Below are positions 47,101-60,723 of a stretch of 64,000 nt of DNA, in pieces (the stretch's first letter is position 1; every line of letters starts with the position of its first letter). The DNA comes from Centroberyx gerrardi (taxonomy: Eukaryota; Chordata; Actinopteri; Beryciformes; Berycidae), in the NCBI RefSeq assembly GCF_048128805.1, contig NC_135997.1, positions 23,331,815 through 23,395,814 of the forward strand, written 5' to 3'. The notes beneath the pieces are model-generated. The model was given only the letters and a program-made list of their open reading frames with translations, ran no database searches and was not told where the DNA came from. The translations under genes and the position numbers were made by a program.

Positions 47101-50100
47101 CCGGCTTTGCCAATTTCTCACACAGAGAATGGAATGACAAGTACATTTACATACACATCAGTATTCATTCAGGGCGTTTCATTGACCATATATGGTTAAT
47201 TGTGGGAGTTAAGGGGCGTAAGTATGAGGCTCGCGCACGTGCGCAACATTTCGAGTTGATTGTGATTTATAAAGGGAAACCGGCGTAGGACGTGCGTGCG
47301 CACTGTGTTATAAATCAGAATATTTTTGTGCATAAGCACTTTCTGTGTTTCGTCCGTACGCAACCTTTTGGCGTGAATCCTACGCACAGTCTTATAAATG
47401 AGGCCCCAGGGCTGTGGCTGCGCCATGGGTGTTCTTACTTTGCGCACAAAATAAGTGCGCACGCAAAATTACCGTCGGATTCATGACACGTGCGCACCGG
47501 CCAATTTTGTTCTTACCACCGTGCGTATGTTAGTGAATCAGAATCATTCTAAATTGACAGGCGCGTGCCCGCTATTTGCAATCAGCATACTGCCACGCCC
47601 CCATTTCTCTATATAAGGAAATACGTTTGCCATCATCCATAAGTGGGACACTTCCAAGAAATGAGGGTGAAAGTGATGACATCCAGCAAGGACTTTCACC
47701 CAGAGGTAATTTATTTCATAATTGAGCGCATTGAAAACCTAGTAAAACTAATTTCCCACAGATGACATCAGGCCTTAACTCACAATGCCAAAACCAAGAT
47801 CACCAGTAAAATGGACAGTTTTCTTTGTTTATGTGACATGGAGATGTTAACGCACGTCGGGGACTGTACAGTTGCCGAGGTGCACAGAGATCCATGGCGC
47901 ACAGGAGGCGAGGTGCACATATCCATCTCTCCTGGGAAGAAAACGCAGTGTCGGGTGGGCAGATGCACTCGGAATAAGAATGGAACAACTGTATGATGTC
48001 CAAACGATTTGTGTGTAGTACCTGCTCACACAAACCACCGAAGTTGTGCGCTGACTGCGGGACTGAACGGTAAGAAAGGAAAGGCAACCTGTGCGTAAAA
48101 CTAAAAAAAAATAGTGTAGAAAGAAATGCCACAAATGGAAAAGCACATTGCCATATTTGGAGCAGCAGCGCTGCAAACACTGGACAAGTCACATTATATG
48201 GTTTTGTTTTTAATCTTTGAATCAGTTCAATTGTGCAATTTTACCTTTATTTACAAAAACACTGCATGTGTAAAAGCACATTGGAAATATTTGAAGAGGG
48301 GAGCACTGAACACAGGCACATTCACCATCGTTTTTGACAAGAAGGTGACAAGAGGGGCGTATTTATAGTCATTTGCATAGTTAATTCTGGGAGGAGACAA
48401 GGCGGGACTCTGAAGATGCGCTCTCTCCTGAAGGCACGGGCTGCAATATCTTCCAGCAAGGCTAGATATGCCATCTTAACACTTGCTTGGAGGTAAATCG
48501 GAATCTTTTATATTCCCTGCATGCCTTTTAATAGGCTACCAATTGGCTACCAATTAACATTGGCTACATATGCGCAATTTCATGGCACTAGAAATTGGTG
48601 GGAGTAGCCGATCATTATAGGCCAAGTCAATAAAAACAATGAAAACCAAAACTGTTACATTTCAATATGGACATTCTCATACTCCATTGTAAGCTAGGAC
48701 TGGGACACTCAGTTTTTATAGTTGAATATTTTAATTATGACAATAATTGATGAGGATGAAAGGGCATCAATTTCATGGTTATTTAATACATTTGGCCAAT
48801 GCATTAGTAAATTAACGGTTTTAAATATTGTCTATTAAAGCCTTTTTTAAGGAATGTGGTTTTAATATGCTATGCATTTAGTTGTGTGTTTACATTTTCT
48901 AAGACAGCCGGGCCTTCGTCATTTGTGCGTACGCATGGTCTGAGGCAGTTCTAAATTTGTTCGCAGAGTACGAACAAATTCAAGTAAGAAAATATTGATG
49001 AATCCCGGATTTGTGCATAAAACGTTCGTACGCACGGTTTGAGCACAGATTTGTGCGTACGCACTGTTTGTGAATGAGGCCCATTGTGAGGACGATCTGG
49101 AGAGCCAACAGGTTGATGGCATCTTGAACATGGAGCTTAAATTTCAGGGCAGTGATGAGGACAACATGAAACGCATGAAACCTGTAATCTCTGCGAGCTG
49201 TGTCCAAAAACTCTGAAAAATAAAACCCTGAAAAGTCACCACCTCTGCACAACTGAAAGTAGAAGGCTGACTCCTACCTCGGAGCAGAGCTCAGGCAGCT
49301 GTGGAGGTAGTCGACTGCCCTCTTCCATGTTCACTGGAACCATGGGCAGAGGGCCGGGAGGCTTCTTATACAGCTGAGACTTTCATGTGAGAGAGAATGA
49401 GAACAATGAGAGCGAGCAAAGAAAGAAAGAAAGAAGGAACAAATGGGAGCGAGCAAGTGAGAGAGCGAGCAAAAGACAAAAGAAAAAGACACCTTAGAAA
49501 TGGAGTGGCATTCATGAAGTGACACAGTATACTCTATCATTTTTGTCCAACAACCCCAAACTGAATCTATATTGTTCATTAAAAGTAATGGATCAATTTA
49601 GTACTCTTCGTAGGCCAATACCTTTAAGTTTAGTGAGAAAAAAAATGTTATTGGTGCATGGGAAATTAAAGCCAGTCATTACAGTCAGTCACTTACATCC
49701 AATACTCCTCGGGATTCAGGGGGAAGCGTGAAGGTCTCCGCCTCTTTATTTTGGAGACGTAAGGACTTGCGAGGAGGCGGCACTTCTCTCACAGCAGCCT
49801 TTGACCTGCCACAACGAAAAGTAGTGTTACAGTGACATCAAGAAAGACACTTAGAGAGCTTAGATTATCAACTTCTTCAGTGGGCATTTTCAGTATACAT
49901 TTAAAGTAAAAAAAAAATAAACAAACTGAAAAAATGAAACTAATGTGGGACAGAACATAGTTAACTACACTATATGGTTGTTGGGTTATGTATATAGATA
50001 AAATGTGTGGATATTGTTTTTGTATTCATACTTAATATTATTTAACAGGCAGCATGCAGTGCAAGCTTTCAGACACAGCCACAGTTTGAACTCCTACACA

Positions 50101-51856
50101 TTTGGCTTCTTGCTTGGTGATGCCATGCTGAATACCATGACCTGTGAGTGAGTAGGCTGACGTCGTGTGCATGACAAGGCATTCAACTATGACTTTGTAT
50201 ATTGTCCAAGGTAAATTCTTATCCTGTTCAGTCACACTCCAACTCTACAGTCGTGAAGCCCCAGTCATGCCAGAAATCCCCTTACTGATTTTATTCAGAA
50301 ACCGTTGCTGAATTAAATAAAACATTCTTGTCAGTAGCCAGTAGTTCATCAGCTTTACCTCACGAGACCCCGCTGTGATGGCTTTGGCCGTACCGACCGC
50401 TTCAGATCCTCAGTTGCCTTTTGACAGAGAAAAGCAATAATTACCCCCCACTGTATCTATTCATAGACAGCAAGGCTAAAGACACTAGTCATGTGGTGAA
50501 TTGAGCGCACACACACATCCATATTTGCATAAACACACATCCAGGTGCATGCAAACACAAGCACAAACGTTTTTCATACGTCATGTACGCAATAGGATGA
50601 TCTTGTTCATTTGGTCACTAGTGTTAAGGGGCGTTTTGAAGGAGGATGAAGAGGTGGATGGCATTGTCCTTGTTAACTACATCGTTGATTAAATATTTGA
50701 GGATTAAACCATTTACCTTGACTTGCACAAACCAAAAGTACCAAAAGTGGATTTGTGAAAAAAAAAAAAAAAGTCATCCCATGCTCAACCGTCTACCTAC
50801 TTCCAATAAGTTGATGGAAGACAGGAAGGCTTGGTTCTGTCTGATGTTCTCCAGGCGCTCCAGTTCATATGCCGACAGTCCTCCATATCCATTCTGTAGT
50901 AAACAAACACAGAAGATTCATAACTTTTCAAGTTGAGAAAACTGACTGACTTTTCTTTGACACCTACACATATACATTTCACAATACATTTTCAATGATC
51001 TGGCTTGGCACTGAAGTCATGAAATGCTTTTTATCTATATGGAGTAAGGTTAGCATTAACAGAGACAGGTTTCTACAGGATACAGACATATTATGAATTA
51101 AAACAAAATGCCTTGCTACTTCTTAAATGACCATGACAAATTATACAGAGTTGTAAAACTTACAGATGCACGCTCCACATCGCTATTTTCAACATTAGAG
51201 GAGTCCTCCTTTTTGACCTTGCTCTCATTCTGGCTCTTTTCTTCATCACTTATTTTCTCCTTCAAAGTTGCTGTCTAAACAAGGAATGAAAACAGTAACT
51301 AAACGAAATATCCAAAACAGAAATGTCAATTAGGTAATACCTACTGCTTTTATGTTAAGTGTCTCTGGCCTCCTCACCTTCCTCTTCTTGGCAGAATTGT
51401 CTTTATTGGTGTAGTTGAGGCGTTTAGTTGCCAGGTCCCCCTTTTTCTGTCGACCTGACCGGCGGACTGCTCTCTCTGTCCCGGGCTCCTCAGGCCCAGG
51501 GGGGGTTATTTCCTACAAGTGTGTGATGTCCAGTAAGTTATGTAATCAAGAGTAACCTAATGAGTGTTAACTAACTTAGTTTGAAAGATGAATTCAGCTG
51601 CAACTAACTCAGACGGCAGTTTTAGTAAAAAACCGGACTGACGCTTGCAAAACGGTACTTGCTGGTGTCTGCCATCCTACCAAACTTACAAAATTATATA
51701 CCGTAACTTGAATCTAGGTAAAGTTAGCTCCTGCAATTAACGTCAACATTATTTAGCAACTTAACGATAATGAACAACAAAAATTCGCGACTTCGATAAC
51801 CTCACCTGTAATAAATATATCTTCACCACAGCTTGTTTCATAGCTTCTTTCGCCAT
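40913..51856 (-). CDS. wdr76: wdr76, WD repeat-containing protein 76
   Basis: Fifteen minus-strand exons (51806-51856, 51378-51512, 51164-51274, 50801-50893, 50359-50417, 49697-49805, 49278-49373, 43953-43993, 43598-43751, 43118-43276, 42469-42584, 42167-42265, 41847-41999, 41697-41750, 40913-41165) join without a frame break into 560 codons plus stop. Human WDR76 is 626 aa. The N-terminal third is Lys/Arg/Glu-rich and probably disordered. GLSAYELERLENIRQN (about residues 104-119) and RKSLRLQNK are the conserved pre-WD motifs. From about residue 238 the WD40 propeller follows: GRIFSAAFHP, LSLSYDGSLRC, LVVGHWYGDVAIVDRRTPG, SSAYFSPSTGNRVLTSC, GRWLTRLSAVWDPKQEDC. Known family role: nuclear, chromatin-associated, and reported as a CUL4-DDB1 substrate receptor. 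Relative to human a short segment before the propeller is not accounted for (see findings). Frmd5 is its convergent neighbour, as in human. Confidence 0.95.
41697..41750 (-). CDS. wdr76: wdr76 exon 14
   Basis: 54 bp. Acceptor tttcatag, donor ATCAG|gtacat. Encodes IYDTSAMTTTAPLLTSI with split Arg codons at both ends. Confidence 0.92.
41847..41999 (-). CDS. wdr76: wdr76 exon 13, WD repeat
   Basis: 153 bp. Acceptor ctccgcag, donor ATTAG|gtgagg. Encodes VVSIYDSRCLKKTKSQVVSQ, LHGHSLSISSAYFSPSTGNR and VLTSCMDNKI. Confidence 0.95.
42167..42265 (-). CDS. wdr76: wdr76 exon 12, WD repeat
   Basis: 99 bp. Acceptor tctctgcag, donor AATAA|gtatga. Encodes NSHESLHTLDPKSLRCVSVH and PLHKQYFAVAEN. Confidence 0.94.
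42469..42584 (-). CDS. wdr76: wdr76 exon 11, WD repeat
   Basis: 116 bp. Acceptor tcctaccag, donor CCCAGG|gtaaca. Encodes VYDIKDGLKTFDFLSHDCMT and LVVGHWYGDVAIVDRRTP. Confidence 0.95.
43118..43276 (-). CDS. wdr76: wdr76 exon 10, WD repeat
   Basis: 159 bp. Acceptor ctccttaag, donor GATGAT|gtaaga. Encodes FEPHTRPVSCMAFSRTHPTH and LLSLSYDGSLRCMDVEKALF. Confidence 0.95.
43598..43751 (-). CDS. wdr76: wdr76 exon 9, first WD blade
   Basis: 154 bp. Acceptor gatgcag, donor AACTTG|gtgagt. Encodes YRSALKTMRITEDRVAKVVK, GRIFSAAFHPCTSSLLIATG and DMWGHVGLWNL. Confidence 0.95.
43953..43993 (-). CDS. wdr76: wdr76 exon 8
   Basis: 41 bp. Acceptor cttttcacag, donor AAAGA|gtaggt. Encodes DSTKEEKMELDLK with a split Glu. 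Joined phase is correct with exon 9. Confidence 0.85.
44129..44791 (-). mobile_element. internally deleted hAT element with BED-finger remnant
   Basis: Imperfect terminal inverted repeats (TAGGGCAGGGTATCG on the left, inverse of TAGGGCTGGGTACCG on the right) are flanked by a perfect 8-bp target duplication, CCACTAAC, at 44121-44128 and 44792-44799. The minus strand carries a fragment with the BED zinc-finger pattern: WLHFSKLDADNACCNICDAK and then GNTSNLRKRLVKH. This is the N-terminal DNA-binding part of a ZBED-type hAT transposase. The catalytic part is deleted. Confidence 0.9.
44393..44590 (-). pseudogene. BED zinc-finger fragment of a hAT transposase
   Basis: The reading frame starting MASRKRPQVWLHFSKLD has the aromatic W-x-HF lead, a CxxC pair (CNIC) and the NLxxxxxxH tail of a BED finger. 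One of the two expected histidines appears to be replaced (NLRKRLVKH instead of NLxxHLxxxH). No RNase-H-like transposase core remains, so it is not functional. Confidence 0.65.
44910..46028 (+). mobile_element. DIRS-like retrotransposon remnant, 5' part with gag-like ORF
   Basis: The 5' leader has short direct repeats (gtcaaggttttagctagcc and close variants), and the first ATG is at 44986. The encoded protein has a Cys/His cluster (CPAACGF, then LCIACMGVQHAQ, then CCQYC), an acidic middle, and later the segment LLTAYQAELFQDM with WEDIWVFTDLILRVSRGAVQ. This is the pattern of the ORF1 of fish DIRS-type tyrosine-recombinase retrotransposons. No reverse transcriptase or recombinase is present. 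The left boundary is approximate. Confidence 0.6.
44986..46025 (+). pseudogene. DIRS-like gag/ORF1 pseudogene, frameshifted
   Basis: The first frame runs from 44986 to 45870. The family-like sequence then continues in another frame from about 45800, starting near MERFTASMYQK, so at least one frameshift lies near 45790. It is finally cut by the Harbinger insertion at 46029. The few codons that should follow (reading like GCGCAMGV) resume at 47410. Confidence 0.6.
46029..47406 (-). mobile_element. PIF/Harbinger-type element nested in the DIRS remnant
   Basis: Perfect 15-bp terminal inverted repeats (GGGCCTCATTTATAA) are flanked by a 3-bp duplication CAG at 46026-46028 and 47407-47409. Removing the element restores continuity of the DIRS reading frame. 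Subterminal gcgtacgcac motifs occur at both ends. The minus strand carries a Myb/SANT-like fragment (46742-47146), the DNA-binding partner typical of Harbinger elements. No DDE nuclease is left, so it is non-autonomous. Confidence 0.8.
46742..47146 (-). pseudogene. Myb/SANT-like DNA-binding protein fragment of a Harbinger element
   Basis: 134 codons. The stretch FVEWQHVTAVFNAAAQRGEP and IKKKLSDIKVDAKKRIG has the three-helix Trp and Lys pattern of the Myb-like (NAIF1/SANT) protein of PIF/Harbinger transposons. The C-terminal part is not recognisable. It is a remnant inside a TIR-bounded element in a host intron, probably not expressed as a host gene. Confidence 0.6.
47437..49082. mobile_element. 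second Harbinger-related element, right end clear, left end lost
   Basis: The right end, GTTTGTGAATGAGGCCC at 49066-49082, with gtgcgtacgcac repeats inside it, is a relative of the TIR of the neighbouring 46029-47406 element. The left part (47437-47545) carries the matching subterminal gtgcgcacg motifs but lacks a terminal GGGCCTCATT. The interior has no recognisable transposase. Confidence 0.5.
49182..49227 (-). CDS. wdr76: possible extra wdr76 exon (uncertain)
   Basis: Between acceptor cttttcag and donor GATTACAG|gtttca lies a frame reading GFIFQSFWTQLAEITG. It resembles the conserved human segment that reads GFLHTWAGMSK after the PPGPL motif. A shorter version starts at a second acceptor at 49212. 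Either length is 1 mod 3, so using it would break the frame unless one more small exon (2 mod 3) lies in the transposon-filled intron. It is therefore not included in the main model. Confidence 0.3.
49278..49373 (-). CDS. wdr76: wdr76 exon 7
   Basis: 96 bp. Acceptor agtctcag, donor CTCCGAG|gtagga, phase 0 to 0. Encodes LYKKPPGPLPMVPVNMEEGS and RLPPQLPELCSE. PPGPLPM aligns with human PPGPLEM. Confidence 0.92.
49697..49805 (-). CDS. wdr76: wdr76 exon 6
   Basis: 109 bp. Acceptor tgtggcag, donor TTGGAT|gtaagt. Encodes SKAAVREVPPPRKSLRLQNK and EAETFTLPPESRGVLD. The RKSLRLQNK motif aligns with human RRSMRLLK. Confidence 0.93.
50359..50417 (-). CDS. wdr76: wdr76 exon 5
   Basis: 59 bp. Acceptor gtcaaaag, donor GTGAG|gtaaag, ends in phase 2. 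Encodes ATEDLKRSVRPKPSQRGLV. Confidence 0.9.
50801..50893 (-). CDS. wdr76: wdr76 exon 4
   Basis: 93 bp. Acceptor ttactacag, donor TTGGAA|gtaggt. Encodes NGYGGLSAYELERLENIRQN and QAFLSSINLLE, the conserved WDR76 motif before the propeller. Confidence 0.94.
51164..51274 (-). CDS. wdr76: wdr76 exon 3
   Basis: 111 bp. Acceptor tgtttag, donor GCATCT|gtaagt. Encodes the charged, low-complexity TATLKEKISDEEKSQNESKV and onward. Poorly conserved in sequence but in frame with both neighbours. Confidence 0.85.
51378..51512 (-). CDS. wdr76: wdr76 exon 2
   Basis: 135 bp. Acceptor cttgtag, donor AGGAAG|gtgagg. Encodes a basic segment with AVRRSGRQKKGDLATKRLNY and DNSAKKRK, a likely nuclear localisation region. 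Confidence 0.92.
51806..51856 (-). CDS. wdr76: wdr76 exon 1 with start codon
   Basis: Encodes MAKEAMKQAVVKIYLLQ. Donor TTACAG|gtgagg. The start was chosen because it is the first ATG, joins in phase 0 to exon 2, and lies just downstream of GC-rich promoter-like DNA. Confidence 0.88.
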
Positions 51857-52140
51857 TTCAGGACAATGCTAACGACACTATTTGAAGAAGTGATGCTGGT
51901 GCCTCCACACCAAACAAGCGGCAATGTGCGATAACAAGTCCGGAAGAATCATGTTGGCGCCACACGGCAATGTTTTGTAACTAGCTCCTCCCCTCTGCGT
52001 TGTGAAACAGCATTCTAACAGCTCATTGGTTAATATTTCTACGTGACAGTTATGTCATGCGGGAAAGGCGGTCCTCTGCTGCCAGTGATCGATGAGCGAG
52101 GTGGGTGTTCCCTTGCGGCTAGAACGCCGATCAATTTGAT
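51857..52140 (-). promoter_or_regulatory. wdr76 promoter region with E2F-type and CCAAT sites
   Basis: Immediately upstream of the wdr76 ATG. GCGGGAAA at 52059-52066 (TTTCCCGC on the gene's strand) is a consensus E2F site. ATTGGT at 52025-52030 is an inverted CCAAT box, 35 bp away. The pairing of these two fits a cell-cycle gene. There is no clear TATA box. Confidence 0.5.
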
Positions 52141-53635
52141 TGGCATCCCATCTCTTTTGCGTTGGGCAACATCGCCATCTTCTGGCTATTTTGCGTAATG
52201 CACCATATTATAAAATTGCCAGTAGTATTTATTTCATTAGCTAAAATCAGAACCTCTTTATTGATAAAAACATGAAGAATTTGTCTAAACATTGTGCTGT
52301 GACATGAGTAAAAACAGGTGACAAGACACAGTACTAACTCACCCACACAGTAGACAGATAGGACCTCACATCAGAATCAACATTAGAAAAAGAAAACACT
52401 TTTATTGTCAAGTCCAACAAATGTACAGCAGAAGTCTCGGTGGCATCGGGGTAGAGATATACTGATGACTTACAGGGTTTCACATTACATATCCCTAACC
52501 ATGTGTGTCAGCATGGTACAAGGACAACACAACATCACATAAAATGCAAAGGGAGAAAGTAAGGCACATGCTAGACAGTTGACTACATCATATCAGAGTT
52601 TCTCATGCTATGGTTTCATTTGAGCAGCCTGCTCTAGTACCAGTTCACCCACCTGAGTGACAAAAAAAAATCTTTAAAAATGTATTCTAAACAGAGATTT
52701 ACTTTAACTGTGTATTGCTGAACAGTGCAAACTGGCTTTTCACTGTTGCACATCTATTCTCCTCATATTGTGCTACTGCCTGTCCCCCTTGTCACTGTGT
52801 GGCACACACATTCATACACACACACAAACACATACATGTGCATGCACGCTCTGATATTACGCTCAGTCAGTTTAGGACCAAGAGGGCACAGCTTCCTGCT
52901 TGGGTTGAATGAATAAAGCAATATGATTGGATACAGAAATGTGTCTAGCCTCGGCCTAGAATCCCACAAGATGAGATGTTCATTTGAAAACAGACATTTC
53001 AAATGGTAAGTATGGTGTAATTTAGCCTCACCATTCAATTGAAAATAACATTAACACTGATGTACAAAATGTGATCCAACCTGGAACAAAAGGTACATTG
53101 TCAGAGAAAGTTTTTTGTTTTTCATAGATCATTGATTTTTGCGTTCAGAACTAATGGTATTTTACATAATAGGGGCCAATAAAGTATTTCGTTTGAATAA
53201 ATTAATCAAAAAAGTTAATTGTACTTGTAAAATTGGTCTACTGTTAAGTTAAATGAGCTTGGTTTCATGGCATTTGGTTCCAAATAAATGTCATATTTCA
53301 GACTAATTACTTTCAGATGTGGACAAGTTCATATTTAATTCTTCCTGTATTTGGCTTTATATGTTCTTATTTCTGTCTTTAATAATTAGATGATATATAC
53401 TGTATATTGTTGAGAAATCAAACTTCCAGAATAGGCCTTAGTAGCCTTCAATTTATATGTAACTCTAGGATGGGGCATATAAAAACCCTGAGGGGAACGT
53501 AATAAAAACACTTGAAATATTAAAAACATCAACTTCCCATTAAAATATCACACAGACTCCATTTATATTGTCTGTGGGCGAGGTTCTCCTGAGTTTTACC
53601 AGTCCTCTTCTTCTTCTCTGTTGTCACGTTGTTGC
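52141..53635 (-). other. ctsh 3'UTR and wdr76/ctsh intergenic gap
   Basis: An AATAAA on the minus strand at 52401-52406 would end ctsh about 1.2 kb after its stop, leaving only about 0.3-0.5 kb to the wdr76 start. A short CA-rich stretch lies at 52801-52835. No other gene seen. Confidence 0.5.
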
Positions 53636-58679
<5,044 letters not shown>

Positions 58680-58710
58680 ACTTCCGCGTAGGCTGCAAGA
58701 GTTGTGCGCG

Positions 58711-58718
58711 TCACATGA
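58711..58718 (-). promoter_or_regulatory. M-box/CLEAR-like E-box upstream of ctsh
   Basis: TCACATGA, the M-box form bound by MITF/TFE-family factors, sits 32 bp upstream of the ctsh start codon. This fits a lysosomal gene under TFEB/TFE3-type control. It is one 8-bp match, so it is an inference. Confidence 0.4.
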
Positions 58719-58759
58719 CTTGGTGTGTTTTCATAACGCCTTTTTTTTCTTTTTCTTTG

Positions 58760-60630
58760 TTACATTGTAGCAGAACCCTTTGATCTTCAAAAAGCCGTGA
58801 CCATGAAGTTTTAATTAAAGCACAAAACTGTCTGTATTCCTCTACAGTTTGAAACTCATTCGGTACCCTTGAAGACACGTTTTCCCCCTGAGAAAGAATA
58901 GATTTATTAACAAGAGGTAATCAGGAAAGAATACAGTTTTATACAAAACTGGAAATACTACTCAAGCTGTTGAAATAGACTGAAAGATAATTCTCATACC
59001 ACTGGGTATTGCTCACTGCAAACATTTGATGTGTCTGTTTATAGGGTATAGATTCATGTGCATGGGTGGGAGTTAAATACAGTACACATACTGTTCTAGA
59101 TATAGATTTGATTTGAACACGTGAAAGTGGTACATGCCTGCCACTTAAGCCTTAGGTATTTTTCTATACAAAGCTTGTAAAAAATACATATAAATATTCC
59201 AAGAATAAGCACAATATTACTACTGTATAGTCCTGCTAAAACATTGGAATAGACAGGATACAGTATGTGTTACACTTATAAGTTGTTTTCAACATTTGTG
59301 TTATATTATCATACACAGAAAAGGTATTACAGAGTTGAACGATCATAAGGATAACACATTTCAAGGGATATGTTTTTAACACATTACACATTAGGAAATG
59401 CATCAGACTGCCTGTACAAAATATTGTACACAGCAAATATTTCTGTTTCATTGGCAAATTGTAGAACAAAATAGTTTACATACTTTTGTGATATATATAT
59501 ATATATTTATATATACTAATCCATTTCATGATTAAGGCAAAAACCATAATGCACTGGCCAAGGAGGATTAACCATGAAAACAATGCTCTCACTGTCTGAG
59601 TGTAGAAGCTGGGAATTTAACTTCCTGAAGTGGCTCAATATTGGTTACATCTGCTACATACGTTGCCCGGTGCTTATATATATACATCATGTTGCCCACC
59701 AGGGGAATAAGGAGACAGAAGCAAAGCATTAAAACCCATTACTCCGAACTGAAAAGGTAAGTGTCCCAACTCAATCAGAAATCAACAGGTCACCTCGTGT
59801 CAGTTTGACTCCGACACTTCTTTATCTTTGCGTGAGGTCTCTCTGTCTTTGAGTGGCTACATAAAATATCACAACACATGATGCAACTTCTGCCATCATA
59901 GTGGTCCCACTTTTCACTGCACATGCTGCATCCAATGGCAATCTTGCGCTGATTGCTCTCGCTCTATTCCTATGTTCCTCTGCCCCTGAGAGGAATTATT
60001 TGGAAAATTACAATTTTGCCAATTTTTACCAGTATGTAATGAATCATCTGGCAACCAGTGGATTAGTAGATATGAGCTTTGTATTCAAATATTTAGTTGT
60101 ACTTTTGAGATCTACAATTGAGGAAGAATAGGTAGCGGCTGCAGTACCAGTGCAGAATATTTGTATGGGGACTTGTATAAAGACTAGCAGAGTCGCTTCT
60201 CCCTTGACTCTAACATCTTGGTAGAAAAGTGGGACCTGATCATCATGTGTCAAACTACATTATGTGACCGTCATCTGTCGTGAATGAGAGTCCTACTGTA
60301 CCCCACCTCCCTATTAGGACAGGACTAAATATCTTGTCAAAATACTCTGTACTCTGTTTATTCTGTGGTTGAAAATAACTTCATCATAAGATGATTTTGA
60401 AGACAATAAATAACATATAAATACTCTGTAACTCTATAAATAAAACCTCTCTGGGCTTCTACTCAATCTCTAATAACGATTATACACAACGAGTCCATTG
60501 GGGAGCACATACTGGAAGGGCACGGCCTAATGTGTCTAATACAAATAGTAGTTTATTTACACTATGATATATAGTTCCTGTACACTCCATGTGGTTGAGG
60601 GAGAGAGAGAGCGAGAGAGACAGATCCTCT
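58760..60630 (-). other. rasgrf1 3'UTR and short gap to ctsh
   Basis: Minus-strand AATAAA candidates lie at 60552-60557 (close to the stop) and near 58903. If the distal one is used, the rasgrf1 transcript ends within ~250 bp of the ctsh start. A TA repeat lies at 59491-59516 and a GA repeat near 60600-60621. No additional gene recognised. Confidence 0.45.
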
Positions 60631-60723
60631 TCATGATGAAGTTTTGGGCTCGATTCTCAGAGACGCTTCATATAGACTCTCCTCATCCAGCACTGAACTG
60701 CTGTCCAGCAAATACTGTGCTGC
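60631..60723 (-). CDS. rasgrf1: rasgrf1 terminal coding exon
   Basis: 93 bp including TGA. Acceptor tttgattag was chosen over the nearby ggcag because only it keeps the frame. Encodes [20 protein letters not shown] then [10 protein letters not shown]. Confidence 0.9.
   Translation of the reverse strand, partial: AAQYLLDSSSVLDEESLYEASLRIEPKTSS

Larger units (their letters stand above)
43994..49277 (-). other. large wdr76 intron filled with transposable elements
   Basis: This 5.3-kb intron is about ten times longer than the other wdr76 introns (roughly 100-550 bp). A hAT element (44129-44791), a DIRS-like remnant (about 44910-46028 and 47410-47436), a nested Harbinger element (46029-47406) and a second Harbinger-related half (about 47437-49082) together cover nearly all of it. 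Confidence 0.8.

Noticed and set aside
59901..60131. 76-codon plus-strand frame with a hydrophobic start
   Set aside because: It lies in the probable rasgrf1 3'UTR and has no family resemblance, splice context or repeat-free conservation evidence.
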